This document shows, in pieces, positions 16,496-25,240 of a DNA stretch of 64,000 nucleotides. Each line of letters starts with the position of its first letter. Positions within the stretch are counted from its first letter, which is position 1. The position numbers were made by a program, and so were the translations under genes. Source of the DNA: Collinsella aerofaciens (lineage in GTDB: Bacteria > Actinomycetota > Coriobacteriia > Coriobacteriales > Coriobacteriaceae); the NCBI RefSeq assembly GCF_018785265.1, contig NZ_WQPK01000023.1, forward strand, positions 1-64,000, in the 5' to 3' direction. The notes under the pieces are model-generated. The model saw only the letters and a list, made by a program, of their open reading frames with translations. It searched no databases and was not told the DNA's origin.

Positions 16496-17722
16496 ATGAG
16501 CAAGGAAAAAGTCGTTCTCGCATATTCCGGTGGTCTTGATACATCCGTATGTGTCAAGTGGCTCCAGGACGAGAAGAATCTCGATGTCGTTTGCGTCTGC
16601 GGCAACGTGGGCCAGGAGGAGACCGGCCTGGACGCCAAGAAGCAGAAGGCGCTCGACCTGGGCGTTCTTGATTGCCAGGTGCTCGACCTGCGTGACGAGT
16701 TCTCCGATGAGTTCCTGACCAAAGCCATCGCCGCAAACTCCATGTACGAGAATAAGTACCCGCTGCTCTCCGCCCTGTCTCGCCCGCTGCTTGCCAAGAA
16801 GCTCGTCGAGGTCGCTCACGAGTTTGGCGCGACCTACGTCGCCCACGGCTGCACCGGCAAGGGTAACGACCAGGTTCGTTTTGAGGCTGCCGTCAAGGCC
16901 CTCGACCCCGAGCTTAAGGTTATCGCTCCGGTTCGCGAGTGGGATCTGAAGTGCCGTCCCGACGAGGTCGCCTATGCTCACGCCCACAACGTGCCGGTTC
17001 CCGAGGGTGCCAACGACAACCCCTATTCCATCGATGATAACCTGTGGGGTCGTGCCATCGAGTGCGGTCACCTGGAGGATCCCTGGAACGAGCCGCTCGA
17101 CGACGCTTGGGTTATGACCAAGAACCCCGAGGACACGCCGGACACTCCGACCTACACCGAGATTGAGTTTGAGGCCGGCAAGCCTGTCGCCGTCGACGGC
17201 AAGAAGATGAAGCTCTCCGAGATCGTCATCGCCCTCAACAAGATCTCCGGCGACAATGGCTTTGGCCGTCTCGATCTGGTCGAGGATCGCCTGGTGGGCC
17301 TTAAGAGCCGCGAGTGCTACGAGGTTCCCGGCGCCCTGACGCTCATCACCGCCCACAAGGCGCTCGAGGACATCTGCGTCGAGGGCGACCTGCTCAAGAC
17401 CAAGATCAAGCTCGAGCAGGATTGGGCCACCGCCGTGTACAACGGCCAGTGGTACAGCCCGCTCAAAAACGCGCTCGATGCCTTTATGGCCGATACCCAG
17501 AAGTTCGTGACCGGCACTGTCCGTCTGAAGTTCTTTAAGGGCAACTGCCATGTCGTCGGCCGCAAGAGCCCCTTCAGCCTCTACGACTACGGTCTGGCTA
17601 CCTACGACCGCGACACCACGTTTGACGAGAAGGCCAGCGCCGGCTTTATCGAGATCGATACGCTGTCGCTCAAGACGTGGGCAAAGGTCCAGGGTCCCAG
17701 CTCCGCTGCCGCCCAGGCCTAA
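16496..17722 (+). CDS. argG: Argininosuccinate synthase
   Basis: A 408-residue cytoplasmic enzyme that joins citrulline and aspartate with ATP, the penultimate step of arginine synthesis. The N-terminal AYSGGLDTSV (residues 9-18) is the N-type ATP pyrophosphatase loop. GCTGKGNDQVRFE near residue 120 and the YSIDDNLWGRAIE block near 180 are typical of the family. Full length is normal. The ATG at 16496 has GAAAGGAA upstream. The 554-base gap before it holds an arginine leader peptide and an attenuator. It is followed by a strong hairpin, a 56-codon frame and argH, so argG and argH may be partly uncoupled. Confidence 0.97.
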   Translation: MSKEKVVLAYSGGLDTSVCVKWLQDEKNLDVVCVCGNVGQEETGLDAKKQKALDLGVLDCQVLDLRDEFSDEFLTKAIAANSMYENKYPLLSALSRPLLAKKLVEVAHEFGATYVAHGCTGKGNDQVRFEAAVKALDPELKVIAPVREWDLKCRPDEVAYAHAHNVPVPEGANDNPYSIDDNLWGRAIECGHLEDPWNEPLDDAWVMTKNPEDTPDTPTYTEIEFEAGKPVAVDGKKMKLSEIVIALNKISGDNGFGRLDLVEDRLVGLKSRECYEVPGALTLITAHKALEDICVEGDLLKTKIKLEQDWATAVYNGQWYSPLKNALDAFMADTQKFVTGTVRLKFFKGNCHVVGRKSPFSLYDYGLATYDRDTTFDEKASAGFIEIDTLSLKTWAKVQGPSSAAAQA

Positions 17723-17875
17723 CGCCTCCTTTCCTTGGTATCCGCGCGGCCCATCCGCGTGATACAAAACGGGCGCACGGGGTCCCTACCTTTCGTTATG
17801 CTTACTGACACTTCTTAACATCGGTGGCCCCTACGTTCCGCCCGCATATATGACGCCGCGCCTGCGGCTGAGTCC

Positions 17876-17905
17876 GAGCCCCGCCGGGGTTGTCCGGCGG
17901 GGCTC
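17876..17905 (+). terminator. GC-rich hairpin after argG
   Basis: A perfect 12-bp stem (17876-17887 with 17894-17905) with a 6-nt loop is followed by CTTCTATC rather than a T-run. It could be an argG terminator or a partial block between argG and the next genes. Confidence 0.6.
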
Positions 17906-17955
17906 CTTCTATCAATTTGGCGGCTCTGTGCCTATATATATGAGGAGTATCCATT

Positions 17956-18126
17956 ATGTTCAACGCTATCGCGCATGCCTTACTTGCCCTCGCGCCCGAG
18001 TTCGATGCTGCAAAGGTCGAGGACGTTCCTATGAGCCTAAAGGCCTGGATCGATGGTTCGCAAGGCAACATCCGGAGGGAGACGTTGGGCGCCAAGTGCC
18101 TGGTGCGTCACTTCTTTGCAAATTAG
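17956..18126 (+). CDS. Small hypothetical protein (56 aa) between argG and argH
   Basis: The frame begins with ATG nine bases after GAGGAG and ends TAG at 18124-18126. The product is amphipathic, starting MFNAIAHALLALAPEFDAAK, with one internal proline and a basic C-terminal half (GNIRRETLGAKCLVRHFF). It has no signal peptide or membrane helix and no recognised domain. Its position between argG and argH suggests a link to arginine metabolism, or it may be a leader for argH, because an Arg-Arg pair and another Arg lie near its end. Coding status rests on the ribosome binding site and codon choice only. Confidence 0.5.
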   Translation: MFNAIAHALLALAPEFDAAKVEDVPMSLKAWIDGSQGNIRRETLGAKCLVRHFFAN

Positions 18127-18244
18127 CAACATGGTCCCGCGCACGGTGGAGATTGTGTAAAACTAGCGGTTGAAAAATCGCTTTAGCGACATGGCGCATT
18201 GCTTTGGGCGCTTGTTTTGGTATTTGGAGAAAGGGGACGGTTCC

Positions 18245-19675
18245 ATGGCTCTTTGGGGCGGTCGTTTTGAGGCGGGCGTGGCCGAGGTCACGCAGGAGTT
18301 TGGCGCGTCGCTGCCGGTCGACAAACATCTCTATAAGCAGGATATCGCCGGTTCTAAGGCGCATGCCAAGATGCTGGCGGCCCAGGGCATCATCAGTGCC
18401 GAGGATGAGCAGGCGATTGCCGAGGGCCTGACCGGAATCGAACAGGATATCGATGCCGGCAACTTCACCTTCGATATCAACGACGAGGACATCCATATGT
18501 CCATCGAGAGCGAGCTGACGCGTCGCATCGGCGAGGCCGGCAAGCGCTTGCATACCGGACGTTCGCGCAACGACCAGGTGGCGACCGATACGCGCCTGGG
18601 CGTCAAGGCGTTGGCCAAGGAGCTCATGGAGGCCAACCTGCAGTTGCGCCACGTGCTGGTGGATGCGGCCAAGAAGTACGACAAGGTGATTCTGCCGGGT
18701 TACACGCACATGCAGCATGCTCAGCCCGTGCTGCTGTCACATCATCTGCTGGCGTATTCCTGGATGTTCGCGCGCGACTTTACACGTCTGAAGGCCGCCT
18801 TTGATGCCGCCGACAACTGCCCGCTGGGTGCTGCCGCGCTTGCCGGTACGAGCTATCCGCTCGATCGCCAGATGACGGCTGCCGAACTTGGCTTTGCGGG
18901 CGTGATTCCCAACTCGCTCGATGCGGTTTCCGACCGTGATTTCCTGCTCGATCTGCATTACGCCGGATCCGTCATGGCGATGCACCTGTCGCGTCTTTCC
19001 GAGGAGATCGTGCTGTGGTCGAGCTCCGAATTTGGCTTTATCACGCTTTCAGACTCCTACTCCACCGGCTCGTCTATCATGCCGCAGAAGAAGAACCCCG
19101 ACTTTGCCGAGCTTATCCGCGGCAAGAGCGGTCGCGTGTACGGCAACCTGGTGCAGCTGCTGGTAACCATGAAGGGCTTGCCGCTTGCTTATAACAAGGA
19201 CTTGCAGGAGGACAAGGAGAGCGCGCTCGATACCGCCCATACGCTCATGCAGTGTCTGTCGGTTATGGCCGGTATGATTTCGACTTGGACCGTCAACGAG
19301 GATGCCATGGCGCGCGAGTGCGGCGTGGGGCACCTTGCCGCCACCGATGTTGCCGATTACCTGGCTAAGCGTGGTCTGCCGTTCCGCGAGGCACATGCCG
19401 TGGTGGGCCATCTGGTCCTGATGTGCGAGAAGCGCGGCTGCAATCTTGAGGACCTGCCGTTTGAGGTGTTCCAGGAGGCAAGCCCGCTCTTTGAGCGCGA
19501 CATTACCGAGGCGCTCGACATCCCGTCGATTGTCGCCGCGCGCACGACCGAGGGCGGCACCGCCCCTGCCGCCGTTGCCGTGCAGCTGCAGCGTGCCGAG
19601 GCGCAGCTCGTGGCCGACGAGGGCGTGTTTGGATCGCTGACTAAGGTCGTCGAGATGGGTCACGGGGCAAAGTAG
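18245..19675 (+). CDS. argH: Argininosuccinate lyase
   Basis: A 476-residue homotetrameric enzyme that splits argininosuccinate into arginine and fumarate. The opening WGGRFEAGVAEVTQEFGAS is typical of ArgH. The fumarase/aspartase superfamily signature GSSIMPQKKNPD lies near residue 280 and carries the catalytic serine loop. GYTHMQHAQPVLLSHHL near 155-170 is the second conserved block with the general acid/base His. Length is normal. The ATG at 18245 has AAAGGGG upstream. A hairpin with TTTT follows 50 bases after the stop. It completes the arginine pathway with argG upstream. Confidence 0.97.
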   Translation: MALWGGRFEAGVAEVTQEFGASLPVDKHLYKQDIAGSKAHAKMLAAQGIISAEDEQAIAEGLTGIEQDIDAGNFTFDINDEDIHMSIESELTRRIGEAGKRLHTGRSRNDQVATDTRLGVKALAKELMEANLQLRHVLVDAAKKYDKVILPGYTHMQHAQPVLLSHHLLAYSWMFARDFTRLKAAFDAADNCPLGAAALAGTSYPLDRQMTAAELGFAGVIPNSLDAVSDRDFLLDLHYAGSVMAMHLSRLSEEIVLWSSSEFGFITLSDSYSTGSSIMPQKKNPDFAELIRGKSGRVYGNLVQLLVTMKGLPLAYNKDLQEDKESALDTAHTLMQCLSVMAGMISTWTVNEDAMARECGVGHLAATDVADYLAKRGLPFREAHAVVGHLVLMCEKRGCNLEDLPFEVFQEASPLFERDITEALDIPSIVAARTTEGGTAPAAVAVQLQRAEAQLVADEGVFGSLTKVVEMGHGAK

Positions 19676-19725
19676 AGGTTTGGCTGAAGCCGTTTTGGCC
19701 ATTTATTGAGGAATCGTTTTTGCTT

Positions 19726-19759
19726 TACGGGCGTCTGCTGTTGTGGGCGTCCGTATTTT
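19726..19759 (+). terminator. argH terminator
   Basis: An 8-bp stem TACGGGCG (19726-19733) with CGTCCGTA (19748-19755), one G-U pair, is followed by TTTT. Confidence 0.65.
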
Positions 19760-19967
19760 GTTGCTATGGGGGAGGGGCTTGTCGAGAACTTCTGTAGGAC
19801 CTTTGGGCAGGTTGTGAAGGGGGTACGTTCGCGGGCGGCAACCGACCGTCTGCTCTGTTCGATGCGGTTGATGGGCAGTCGGATGGTACTCTAATCGGGC
19901 TTCGAAACAGAAGTGACACATATGGAGCGCTTTAATAAATTGCAACGTTTCAATAAACAGCTTTTTG

Positions 19968-19996
19968 TTTAACTGCAGCTAAAACTCTGTTACGAT
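19968..19996 (+). promoter_or_regulatory. Candidate ndk promoter
   Basis: A -10 TACGAT (19991-19996) lies 17 bases after a weak -35 TTTAAC (19968-19973), giving a 5' leader of about 60 bases. Confidence 0.4.
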
Positions 19997-20059
19997 GCAG
20001 TCCAGGCGGGTGCCGGAATGGGACTTGGGCACGCGCGAACCTACTTGAAAGGCTACCTT

Positions 20060-20464
20060 ATGGCTATCGAGAAGACCTTCATCATGATTAAGCCCGACGC
20101 CGTGCGCGACCGCAAGATCGGCGAGATTGTTGCTCGCATTGAGCGCAGCGGCCTTGTCATCGAGCGCATGGAGATGACCACGCTCGAGCGCGCTACCGTC
20201 GAGGAGCACTACGCCCATCTGGCCGACAAGCCCTTCTTTGGCGGTCTCTGTGACTTTATGACGAGCGGTCCGGTCGTCAAGATGGTCGTTTCCGGTCTCT
20301 CCGCTGTTGCTAAGATGCGCACCCTCATGGGCGCTACTAATCCGCTTGACGCTGCTCCTGGTACCATCCGCGGTGACTTTGCCGTCGATGTCAACGCCAA
20401 CGTGATCCACGGCTCCGACTGCCTGGAGAACGCCGAGATTGAGATCAAGCGCTTCTTTGGCTAA
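20060..20464 (+). CDS. ndk: Nucleoside diphosphate kinase
   Basis: A 134-residue enzyme that balances NTP and dNTP pools by transferring the terminal phosphate through a phosphohistidine. The catalytic His117 lies in NVIHGSD, and the N-terminal KTFIMIKPDAVRD and central GPVVKMVVSG match the family nucleotide-binding elements. Length is normal. The ATG at 20060 follows GAAAGG; an upstream in-frame ATG at 20018 has no ribosome binding site. The gene is monocistronic between its own promoter and a strong terminator. Confidence 0.97.
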   Translation: MAIEKTFIMIKPDAVRDRKIGEIVARIERSGLVIERMEMTTLERATVEEHYAHLADKPFFGGLCDFMTSGPVVKMVVSGLSAVAKMRTLMGATNPLDAAPGTIRGDFAVDVNANVIHGSDCLENAEIEIKRFFG

Positions 20465-20502
20465 ACCAGCTTTGACTCCTTAAAGCTGTTAGCGTGTGGC
20501 TT

Positions 20503-20536
20503 GGGCGCCGCGGAACTCCATCCGCGGCGCCCTTTT
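20503..20536 (+). terminator. ndk terminator
   Basis: A perfect 12-bp GC-rich stem (20503-20514 with 20521-20532), 6-nt loop, then TTTT. Confidence 0.88.
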
Positions 20537-20553
20537 ATTCCAAAATCTATGAA

Positions 20554-20588
20554 GGGGCCCGCTCGGTCATGAGTTCCGAGCGGGCCCC
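20554..20588 (-). terminator. rpiB terminator
   Basis: A perfect 13-bp stem (20554-20566 with 20576-20588) with a 9-nt loop lies 28 bases beyond the rpiB stop on the minus strand. Its T-rich tail is weak. Confidence 0.7.
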
Positions 20589-20615
20589 TGCTGTTAGCTT
20601 GTGGCACTGAGTGGT

Positions 20616-21083
20616 TTAGGCCTCGTCGACGACCTTGAGGCCGCGCGTGTGGTCGATCTCGTTGAGGAGGTTAACGCGACGCTCGTGACGACCGCCCTCA
20701 AACTCGGCGTCGAGCCACTCGTCGACAATCATCTTGGCGAGCTCGGAGCCCACGACGCGAGCACCAAAGGCGAGCACGTTGGTGTTGTTGTGCATGCGCG
20801 AGAGCTTGGCGCTGAAGGGTTCGGAGCACACGACGGCGCGTACGCCCTCGACCTTGTTGGCAGCCAGACTAATCCCGACACCGGTTCCACAGATGAGGAT
20901 GCCCAGGTCGACGTCGCCGTTGGCAACGGCCTTACCCACCTTGTAGCCGGCGATGGGGTAGTCAAAGCTCTCGGAGGTGTCGGTGCCAAAGTTCACGACC
21001 TCGCAGCCGCGCTCCTTCAGGTGCTCGGAAATGATGTTCTTGAGCTCGACGGCGGCGTGGTCGTTACCGATACCGATCTTCAT
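20616..21083 (-). CDS. rpiB: Ribose-5-phosphate isomerase B
   Basis: A 155-residue isomerase of the RpiB/LacAB family, interconverting ribose 5-phosphate and ribulose 5-phosphate in the pentose phosphate pathway. GNDHAAVELK lies at the N-terminus, the catalytic Cys is in ICGTGVGISLAANK, and MHNNTNVLAFGARVVG is the third conserved block. The ATG at 21083 has GAGAGG nine bases upstream; a longer in-frame extension to 21209 is not supported. Length is typical (about 150). LacA/LacB-type isomerases look similar, but no lactose-tagatose genes are nearby. Confidence 0.93.
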   Translation of the reverse strand: MKIGIGNDHAAVELKNIISEHLKERGCEVVNFGTDTSESFDYPIAGYKVGKAVANGDVDLGILICGTGVGISLAANKVEGVRAVVCSEPFSAKLSRMHNNTNVLAFGARVVGSELAKMIVDEWLDAEFEGGRHERRVNLLNEIDHTRGLKVVDEA

Positions 21084-21355
21084 GGATGGTTCCTCTCTTG
21101 TCTGTGCGGCGCAAATGCTAAAGGTGTTTACCGCGTTCGACTGCATGATAGCGCGACTTTTGCGTAAACGCTCGAGCGTTTTTTGGTCAAACGCTTTAGC
21201 ATGCGACAAGACCGGTTTCTCATGAATGAATGCCGTCAGTTTGCGCCTGAATGCCGTCTACCGGAACCTGGGTTGCGGTTTTTGATGCATTGTTATCAAA
21301 TAAAAGAGCTAATTATTATTGAGAGCCCAGCCCGTTATACAAGTAGGAGATACCT

Positions 21356-22675
21356 ATGCCTGCCGATTCCCTTCGTGATGCCGCGTTTTGCGATGTTTTG
21401 AACCGCGAGCTTGTCTGCGCGCTCGGCTGTACCGAGCCCATTGCCGTTGCCTATGCAGCGGCACTGGCGAGCCAGACGCTCGGTTGCGAGCCCGATCATA
21501 TGGATGTTGCCTGCTCGGGCAACATCATCAAGAACGTCAAGAGCGTGACCGTGCCCAACTCGGGCGGTATGCACGGTATTGAGGCCGCGGCCGTGCTGGG
21601 TGCCGTGGGCGGCGACGCTAAGAGCGCGCTCGAGGTGCTCGAGAGCGTTAACGATGAAGACCGCGCTCGCGTGGCCGAGCTCCTCGCCGACGCCGGCTAC
21701 TGCGATGTGTCGCTTGTCGAAGGTGTGCCCAACCTCTACATCAAGGTGACTGCGACGGCCGGGGGCCATACCGCGGTCGTCGAGATTACCGATCACCACA
21801 CTAATGTCACGTGCCATACGCTCGATGGTATTCCGGTATGCGGCAAGTCGGCGGGGGAGTGTGCCGCCTGCGCCGAGCGCGTGGTGGCCGAGCGTGCGGC
21901 GGATAAGGCCGATGCCCCTATGAGCATTGAGTCCATCATCGACTTTATCGAGGACGGTGACATTGAGGACGCCCGCGCTGCCGTTGAGCGTCAGATTGAG
22001 CTGAATGGCGCAATCAGTGCCGAGGGCCTTGCGCACGCTTGGGGCGCCGAGGTGGGTCGTACGCTGCTGGGTGCTCGTGCCGATGACGTCGCCTGCCGTG
22101 CCCGTGCCCGTGCGGCCGCCGGGTCCGACGCCCGCATGAACGGCTGCGCGCTGCCGGTCGCCATTGTGTGCGGCTCGGGCAATCAGGGCATTACCTGCGC
22201 ATTGCCCGTCATGGAGTATGCCGAGTACCTGCGTTGCGACCACGAGCGCCTGGTGCGCGCCGTGATGCTGTCCGATCTTATCGCCGTGCATATCAAGAGC
22301 TATATTGGTGCGCTCTCGGCGTTTTGCGGTGCTATTTGCGCCGCGTGCGGCGCCGGCGCTGCGATTACCTGGCTGTGCGGTGGCACGCGCGAGCAGATTG
22401 GCGCGACGGTCTCGAATACGCTCGGTAACGTGGGCGGCATCGTGTGCGATGGCGCCAAGGCGAGTTGCGCGGCTAAGATTTCCGCTGCCGTTGATGCTGC
22501 GATTCTGGGCCACGATATGGCCATGCAGGGCCGCGGCTTCCGCGCCGGCGAGGGTCTCATTCAGGATACCGTCGAGCAGACGATTGCCAGCATGGGCTAC
22601 GTGGGCCGCGTGGGCATGAAGGACACCGACATCGAGATCCTCAACATCATGATCGGCAAAACCCAGGTCTGTTAA
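21356..22675 (+). CDS. L-cysteine desulfidase family protein (CyuA/YhaM, UPF0597)
   Basis: A 439-residue iron-sulfur enzyme of the L-serine dehydratase alpha/CyuA family. CyuA breaks cysteine down to pyruvate, ammonia and sulfide in anaerobes and enterobacteria. The family signature GCTEPIAVAYA is at residues 24-34, and SGNIIKNVKSVTVPNSGG follows. The cluster-binding half has CGSGNQGI near residue 278, then CGAICAACGAGAA and the GGIVCDGAKASCAAK block, giving the conserved cysteines expected for a [4Fe-4S] cluster. AGTAGGAG precedes the ATG. Two GAATGCCGTC direct repeats lie about 110 bases upstream (21226-21257) and might be regulatory. The 3' end overlaps the convergent HAD gene by 4 bases. 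Confidence 0.88.
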   Translation: MPADSLRDAAFCDVLNRELVCALGCTEPIAVAYAAALASQTLGCEPDHMDVACSGNIIKNVKSVTVPNSGGMHGIEAAAVLGAVGGDAKSALEVLESVNDEDRARVAELLADAGYCDVSLVEGVPNLYIKVTATAGGHTAVVEITDHHTNVTCHTLDGIPVCGKSAGECAACAERVVAERAADKADAPMSIESIIDFIEDGDIEDARAAVERQIELNGAISAEGLAHAWGAEVGRTLLGARADDVACRARARAAAGSDARMNGCALPVAIVCGSGNQGITCALPVMEYAEYLRCDHERLVRAVMLSDLIAVHIKSYIGALSAFCGAICAACGAGAAITWLCGGTREQIGATVSNTLGNVGGIVCDGAKASCAAKISAAVDAAILGHDMAMQGRGFRAGEGLIQDTVEQTIASMGYVGRVGMKDTDIEILNIMIGKTQVC

Positions 22676-23430
22676 GACAGTTCGTCGGCTACTTGGTGCT
22701 CGTAGAAGGCCTCTACTACGGCGTTAAAGTCGCGGGCGAAGTCTTCCATGGTTCCGCGCCAGGTGGCTCGGCTGGGCTTGCCCTGGCCCACATAGGCGGT
22801 TTGGATGCCGCAATCGGGGGACGGGAAGTCGCGTTTGGGATCGTTGCCCACCATAAGGACCTCTTGCGGCTCGAGCCCCATCACCTGAAGCTGCTCTAGA
22901 TAGTAGGTGGCATCGGGCTTGCAGCGGGTGGCGTTTCCCATGTGCGTCACGAGCTCAAAGGGGGCGTCGGCCAGGTCGCCCCAACCCATGCGGCATTCGA
23001 TGGCCCCCTGCGGAAAGCTGGGGTTGGTAAAGAGCGCGCAGCGCAGCCCAGCGTCCTGCACGGCCTGAAGTGCGGCGTGTGCGCCCGGCATAGCATGGGC
23101 GTTGATGACGTCGTCATTCTTGTGGGGAAGAACTTCTCGATCGTAGTAGGTAAATGCCTCGTAGATCATGGGGTCGGAGAGGCAGATACCACATCTGCGC
23201 TCGACCTCGGTCTGGTAAAACTCAAGATTGGTGCGATTGTCCGTGCCGCTGCGGCGATTGGCATTGAGGTCGACCAGGATGGTGCCGAGACGCGCCATCG
23301 TGCCACCACGGCTGCGACGTCCGATGTCCGCGAGCATCGAAGAGACATCCTTAAAATAGCGAAGGATGAACGCGTTGAGGTTGATGCTAAGAAGCGTCTC
23401 GTCCATATCGAAAACGACTGCTTTGAGCAC
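22672..23430 (-). CDS. HAD family hydrolase
   Basis: A 252-residue HAD phosphatase with a helical (C1) cap. Motif I is FDMDETLL at residues 8-15, motif II is LFTNPS near residue 138, and motif IV is VGNDPKRDF near 200. The GTG at 23430 has GAAAGG seven bases upstream. The frame extends upstream to 23601 but without a better start. The stop overlaps that of the convergent desulfidase gene by four bases. The physiological substrate is unknown; the sequence resembles generic phosphoglycolate-phosphatase-like members. Confidence 0.85.
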   Translation of the reverse strand: MLKAVVFDMDETLLSINLNAFILRYFKDVSSMLADIGRRSRGGTMARLGTILVDLNANRRSGTDNRTNLEFYQTEVERRCGICLSDPMIYEAFTYYDREVLPHKNDDVINAHAMPGAHAALQAVQDAGLRCALFTNPSFPQGAIECRMGWGDLADAPFELVTHMGNATRCKPDATYYLEQLQVMGLEPQEVLMVGNDPKRDFPSPDCGIQTAYVGQGKPSRATWRGTMEDFARDFNAVVEAFYEHQVADELS

Positions 23431-23745
23431 GCGGGCACCTTTCTCGAAAAATCGATCTAGAATCGTTGGCTCCGGATACTTTACCCCAAAGCCGAATGCC
23501 TGGCTGGTTATCGTCAAGTTGCGGAGACGTGTGTTCATAAGATTACGAAAAAGTCTCCACACGAGTAAAAAATCGCAGTTCACGCTTGAAATCGAACTCA
23601 TTTCCCCGTAACCTATACGAACGTGATTGCATAAGCGTCACATTAGTATCTGTCGGCTCCCGAGTGTTCCTAAACGTTGTGTGCTTGTCGCACCCTTCTG
23701 TAGGTCCTAGCAATCGGGGCCCCGTAGTTCGAAAGGGGTCCACCT
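23431..23745. other. 315-base divergent region before rpsA
   Basis: This spacer separates the HAD gene and rpsA and is AT-richer than its flanks. No gene is supported. The last 30 bases hold a hairpin around the rpsA ribosome binding site. No promoter hexamers could be chosen with confidence. Confidence 0.4.
23718..23741 (+). promoter_or_regulatory. Hairpin that could mask the rpsA ribosome binding site
   Basis: GGCCCC (23718-23723) can pair with GGGGTCC (23735-23741, one bulged T). The second arm contains most of the GAAAGGGG Shine-Dalgarno of rpsA. This could allow translational feedback by S1. Confidence 0.4.
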
Positions 23746-24912
23746 TTGAGTGAGATTCAGAACTCGTCCATTTTCTCTCTTGACGATGTCAACGAGGAGG
23801 AGATGAACAACCTCATCGACGGTACGATTACCGACTTTGATGAGGGCGATCTCGTTAACGGCACTGTCGTTAAGATCGAGCATGACGAGGTGCTCGTTGA
23901 CATCGGATTCAAGTCCGAGGGCGTTATCCCGGTCCGCGAGCTGTCCATCCGCAAGGACGCTAACCCTGCAGACATCGTTGCACTCGGCGATCCCATCGAG
24001 GCTCTGGTTCTCCAGAAGGAGGACAAGGACGGTCGTCTGGTCCTGTCCAAGAAGCGTGCCGAGTACGAGCGTGCTTGGAACCGCATCGAGGAGAAGTTCA
24101 ACTCCGGCGAGAACGTCGAAGGCGAGGTTATCGAGGTTGTCAAGGGCGGCCTGATCCTCGACATCGGCCTGCGTGGCTTCCTGCCTGCTTCCCTCGTCGA
24201 CCTCCGTCGCGTCAAGGACCTCACCTCCTACATGGGCACCCGCATCGAGGCCCGCGTTATCGAGATGGACCGCAACCGCAACAACGTCGTCCTCTCCCGT
24301 CGCGTCGTGCTCGAGGAGTCCCGTAAGGCCGAGCGCTCCGAGATCCTGTCCAAGCTCAAATCTGGCATGCGTCTCCAGGGCACCGTTTCCTCCATCGTCG
24401 ACTTCGGCGCCTTCGTCGACCTCGGCGGCATCGACGGCCTCATCCACATCTCCGAGCTCTCCTGGAACCACGTCAACCATCCTTCCGAGGTTGTCAAGGT
24501 CGGCCAGGAGGTCGAGGTCGAGGTTCTCGACGTCGATCTCAACCGCGAGCGCATCTCCCTGGGTCTCAAGCAGACCACCGAGGATCCGTGGCGTGCACTG
24601 GTCAAGAAGTACCCCGTCGGCGCTATCGTCGAGGGCACTGTGACCAAGCTTGTCCCGTTCGGCGCTTTCGTCGACCTGGGCGAGGGCATCGAGGGCCTGG
24701 TTCACATCTCCGAGATGGCCAACAAGCACGTCGATCAGCCTTCTCAGGTCACCCACGTGGGCGACAAGGTTCAGGTCAAGGTCATGGAGATCGACCTCGA
24801 CCGTCGTCGTATCTCCCTGTCCATGAAGTCCGCTGCTGAGACTCTGGGCGTCGAGATCGAGGTTACCCCGCTTCCTTCCGAGAAGAAGGACGAGGAGACC
24901 GACGCCGAGTAA
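23746..24912 (+). CDS. rpsA: 30S ribosomal protein S1 (four S1 domains)
   Basis: A 388-residue RNA-binding protein of the small ribosomal subunit that helps capture mRNAs. Four S1/OB domains are seen at about 33-103, 119-185, 204-275 and 289-362; the last two have the typical GAFVDLG and GLIHISEL or GLVHISEM strands. This four-domain form is shorter than the six-domain E. coli protein, as usual in Gram-positive bacteria. Residues 363-388 are an acidic tail. The start is the TTG at 23746 after GAAAGGGG. Codons are strongly biased, in line with high expression. A strong terminator follows directly. Confidence 0.95.
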   Translation: MSEIQNSSIFSLDDVNEEEMNNLIDGTITDFDEGDLVNGTVVKIEHDEVLVDIGFKSEGVIPVRELSIRKDANPADIVALGDPIEALVLQKEDKDGRLVLSKKRAEYERAWNRIEEKFNSGENVEGEVIEVVKGGLILDIGLRGFLPASLVDLRRVKDLTSYMGTRIEARVIEMDRNRNNVVLSRRVVLEESRKAERSEILSKLKSGMRLQGTVSSIVDFGAFVDLGGIDGLIHISELSWNHVNHPSEVVKVGQEVEVEVLDVDLNRERISLGLKQTTEDPWRALVKKYPVGAIVEGTVTKLVPFGAFVDLGEGIEGLVHISEMANKHVDQPSQVTHVGDKVQVKVMEIDLDRRRISLSMKSAAETLGVEIEVTPLPSEKKDEETDAE

Positions 24913-24936
24913 ATCGGTTTGACGATCACTTGTTTT

Positions 24937-24970
24937 AAGGGATCCGTCCGTAATGGACGGGTCCCTTTTT
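24937..24970 (+). terminator. rpsA terminator
   Basis: A 13-bp stem (24937-24949 with 24955-24967, one T-G pair), 5-nt loop, then a run of T residues. Confidence 0.9.
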
Positions 24971-25024
24971 GCATTTGGTGCCGAGATACGCGATGCTGCC
25001 CATGCTGTACACAGGCTATTTGGT

Positions 25025-25100
25025 TGTCGGTGCATGAAAAAATGCCGACATCCCGCCTCGGGGAGGAGGCGGGAACGCACCGAGTAGACGGAGGGGTGCG
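25025..25100. other. Three consecutive hairpins upstream of rnpB
   Basis: TGTCGG/CCGACA (25025-25050), TCCCGCCTC/GAGGCGGGA (25051-25074) and CGCACC/GGTGCG (25076-25100) follow one another without gaps. They lie in the 328-base gap between rpsA and rnpB, where no gene is evident. This may be a small structured RNA or part of a processing region; the direction is not known. Confidence 0.45.
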
Positions 25101-25240
25101 GAGCGCGGTCGCGTCTCGACTGACGACGTTGCCCATCGACAACCCTATTGTACTGCATGGCGTGGTTCTTGGTTTATCGTGTCGAGCGTTTGCGTTGTGC
25201 CATTGCCTGCGGCAACGGTGTGTTACACTCTTGCACTGCT

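Larger units (their letters stand above)
19676..20059. other. 384-base gap between argH and ndk
   Basis: The first 85 bases hold the argH terminator and the last 90 the ndk promoter. The middle contains an open frame of about 42 codons (from an ATG at 19767) with no adequate ribosome binding site, which is not called a gene. Nothing else was recognised. Confidence 0.5.
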
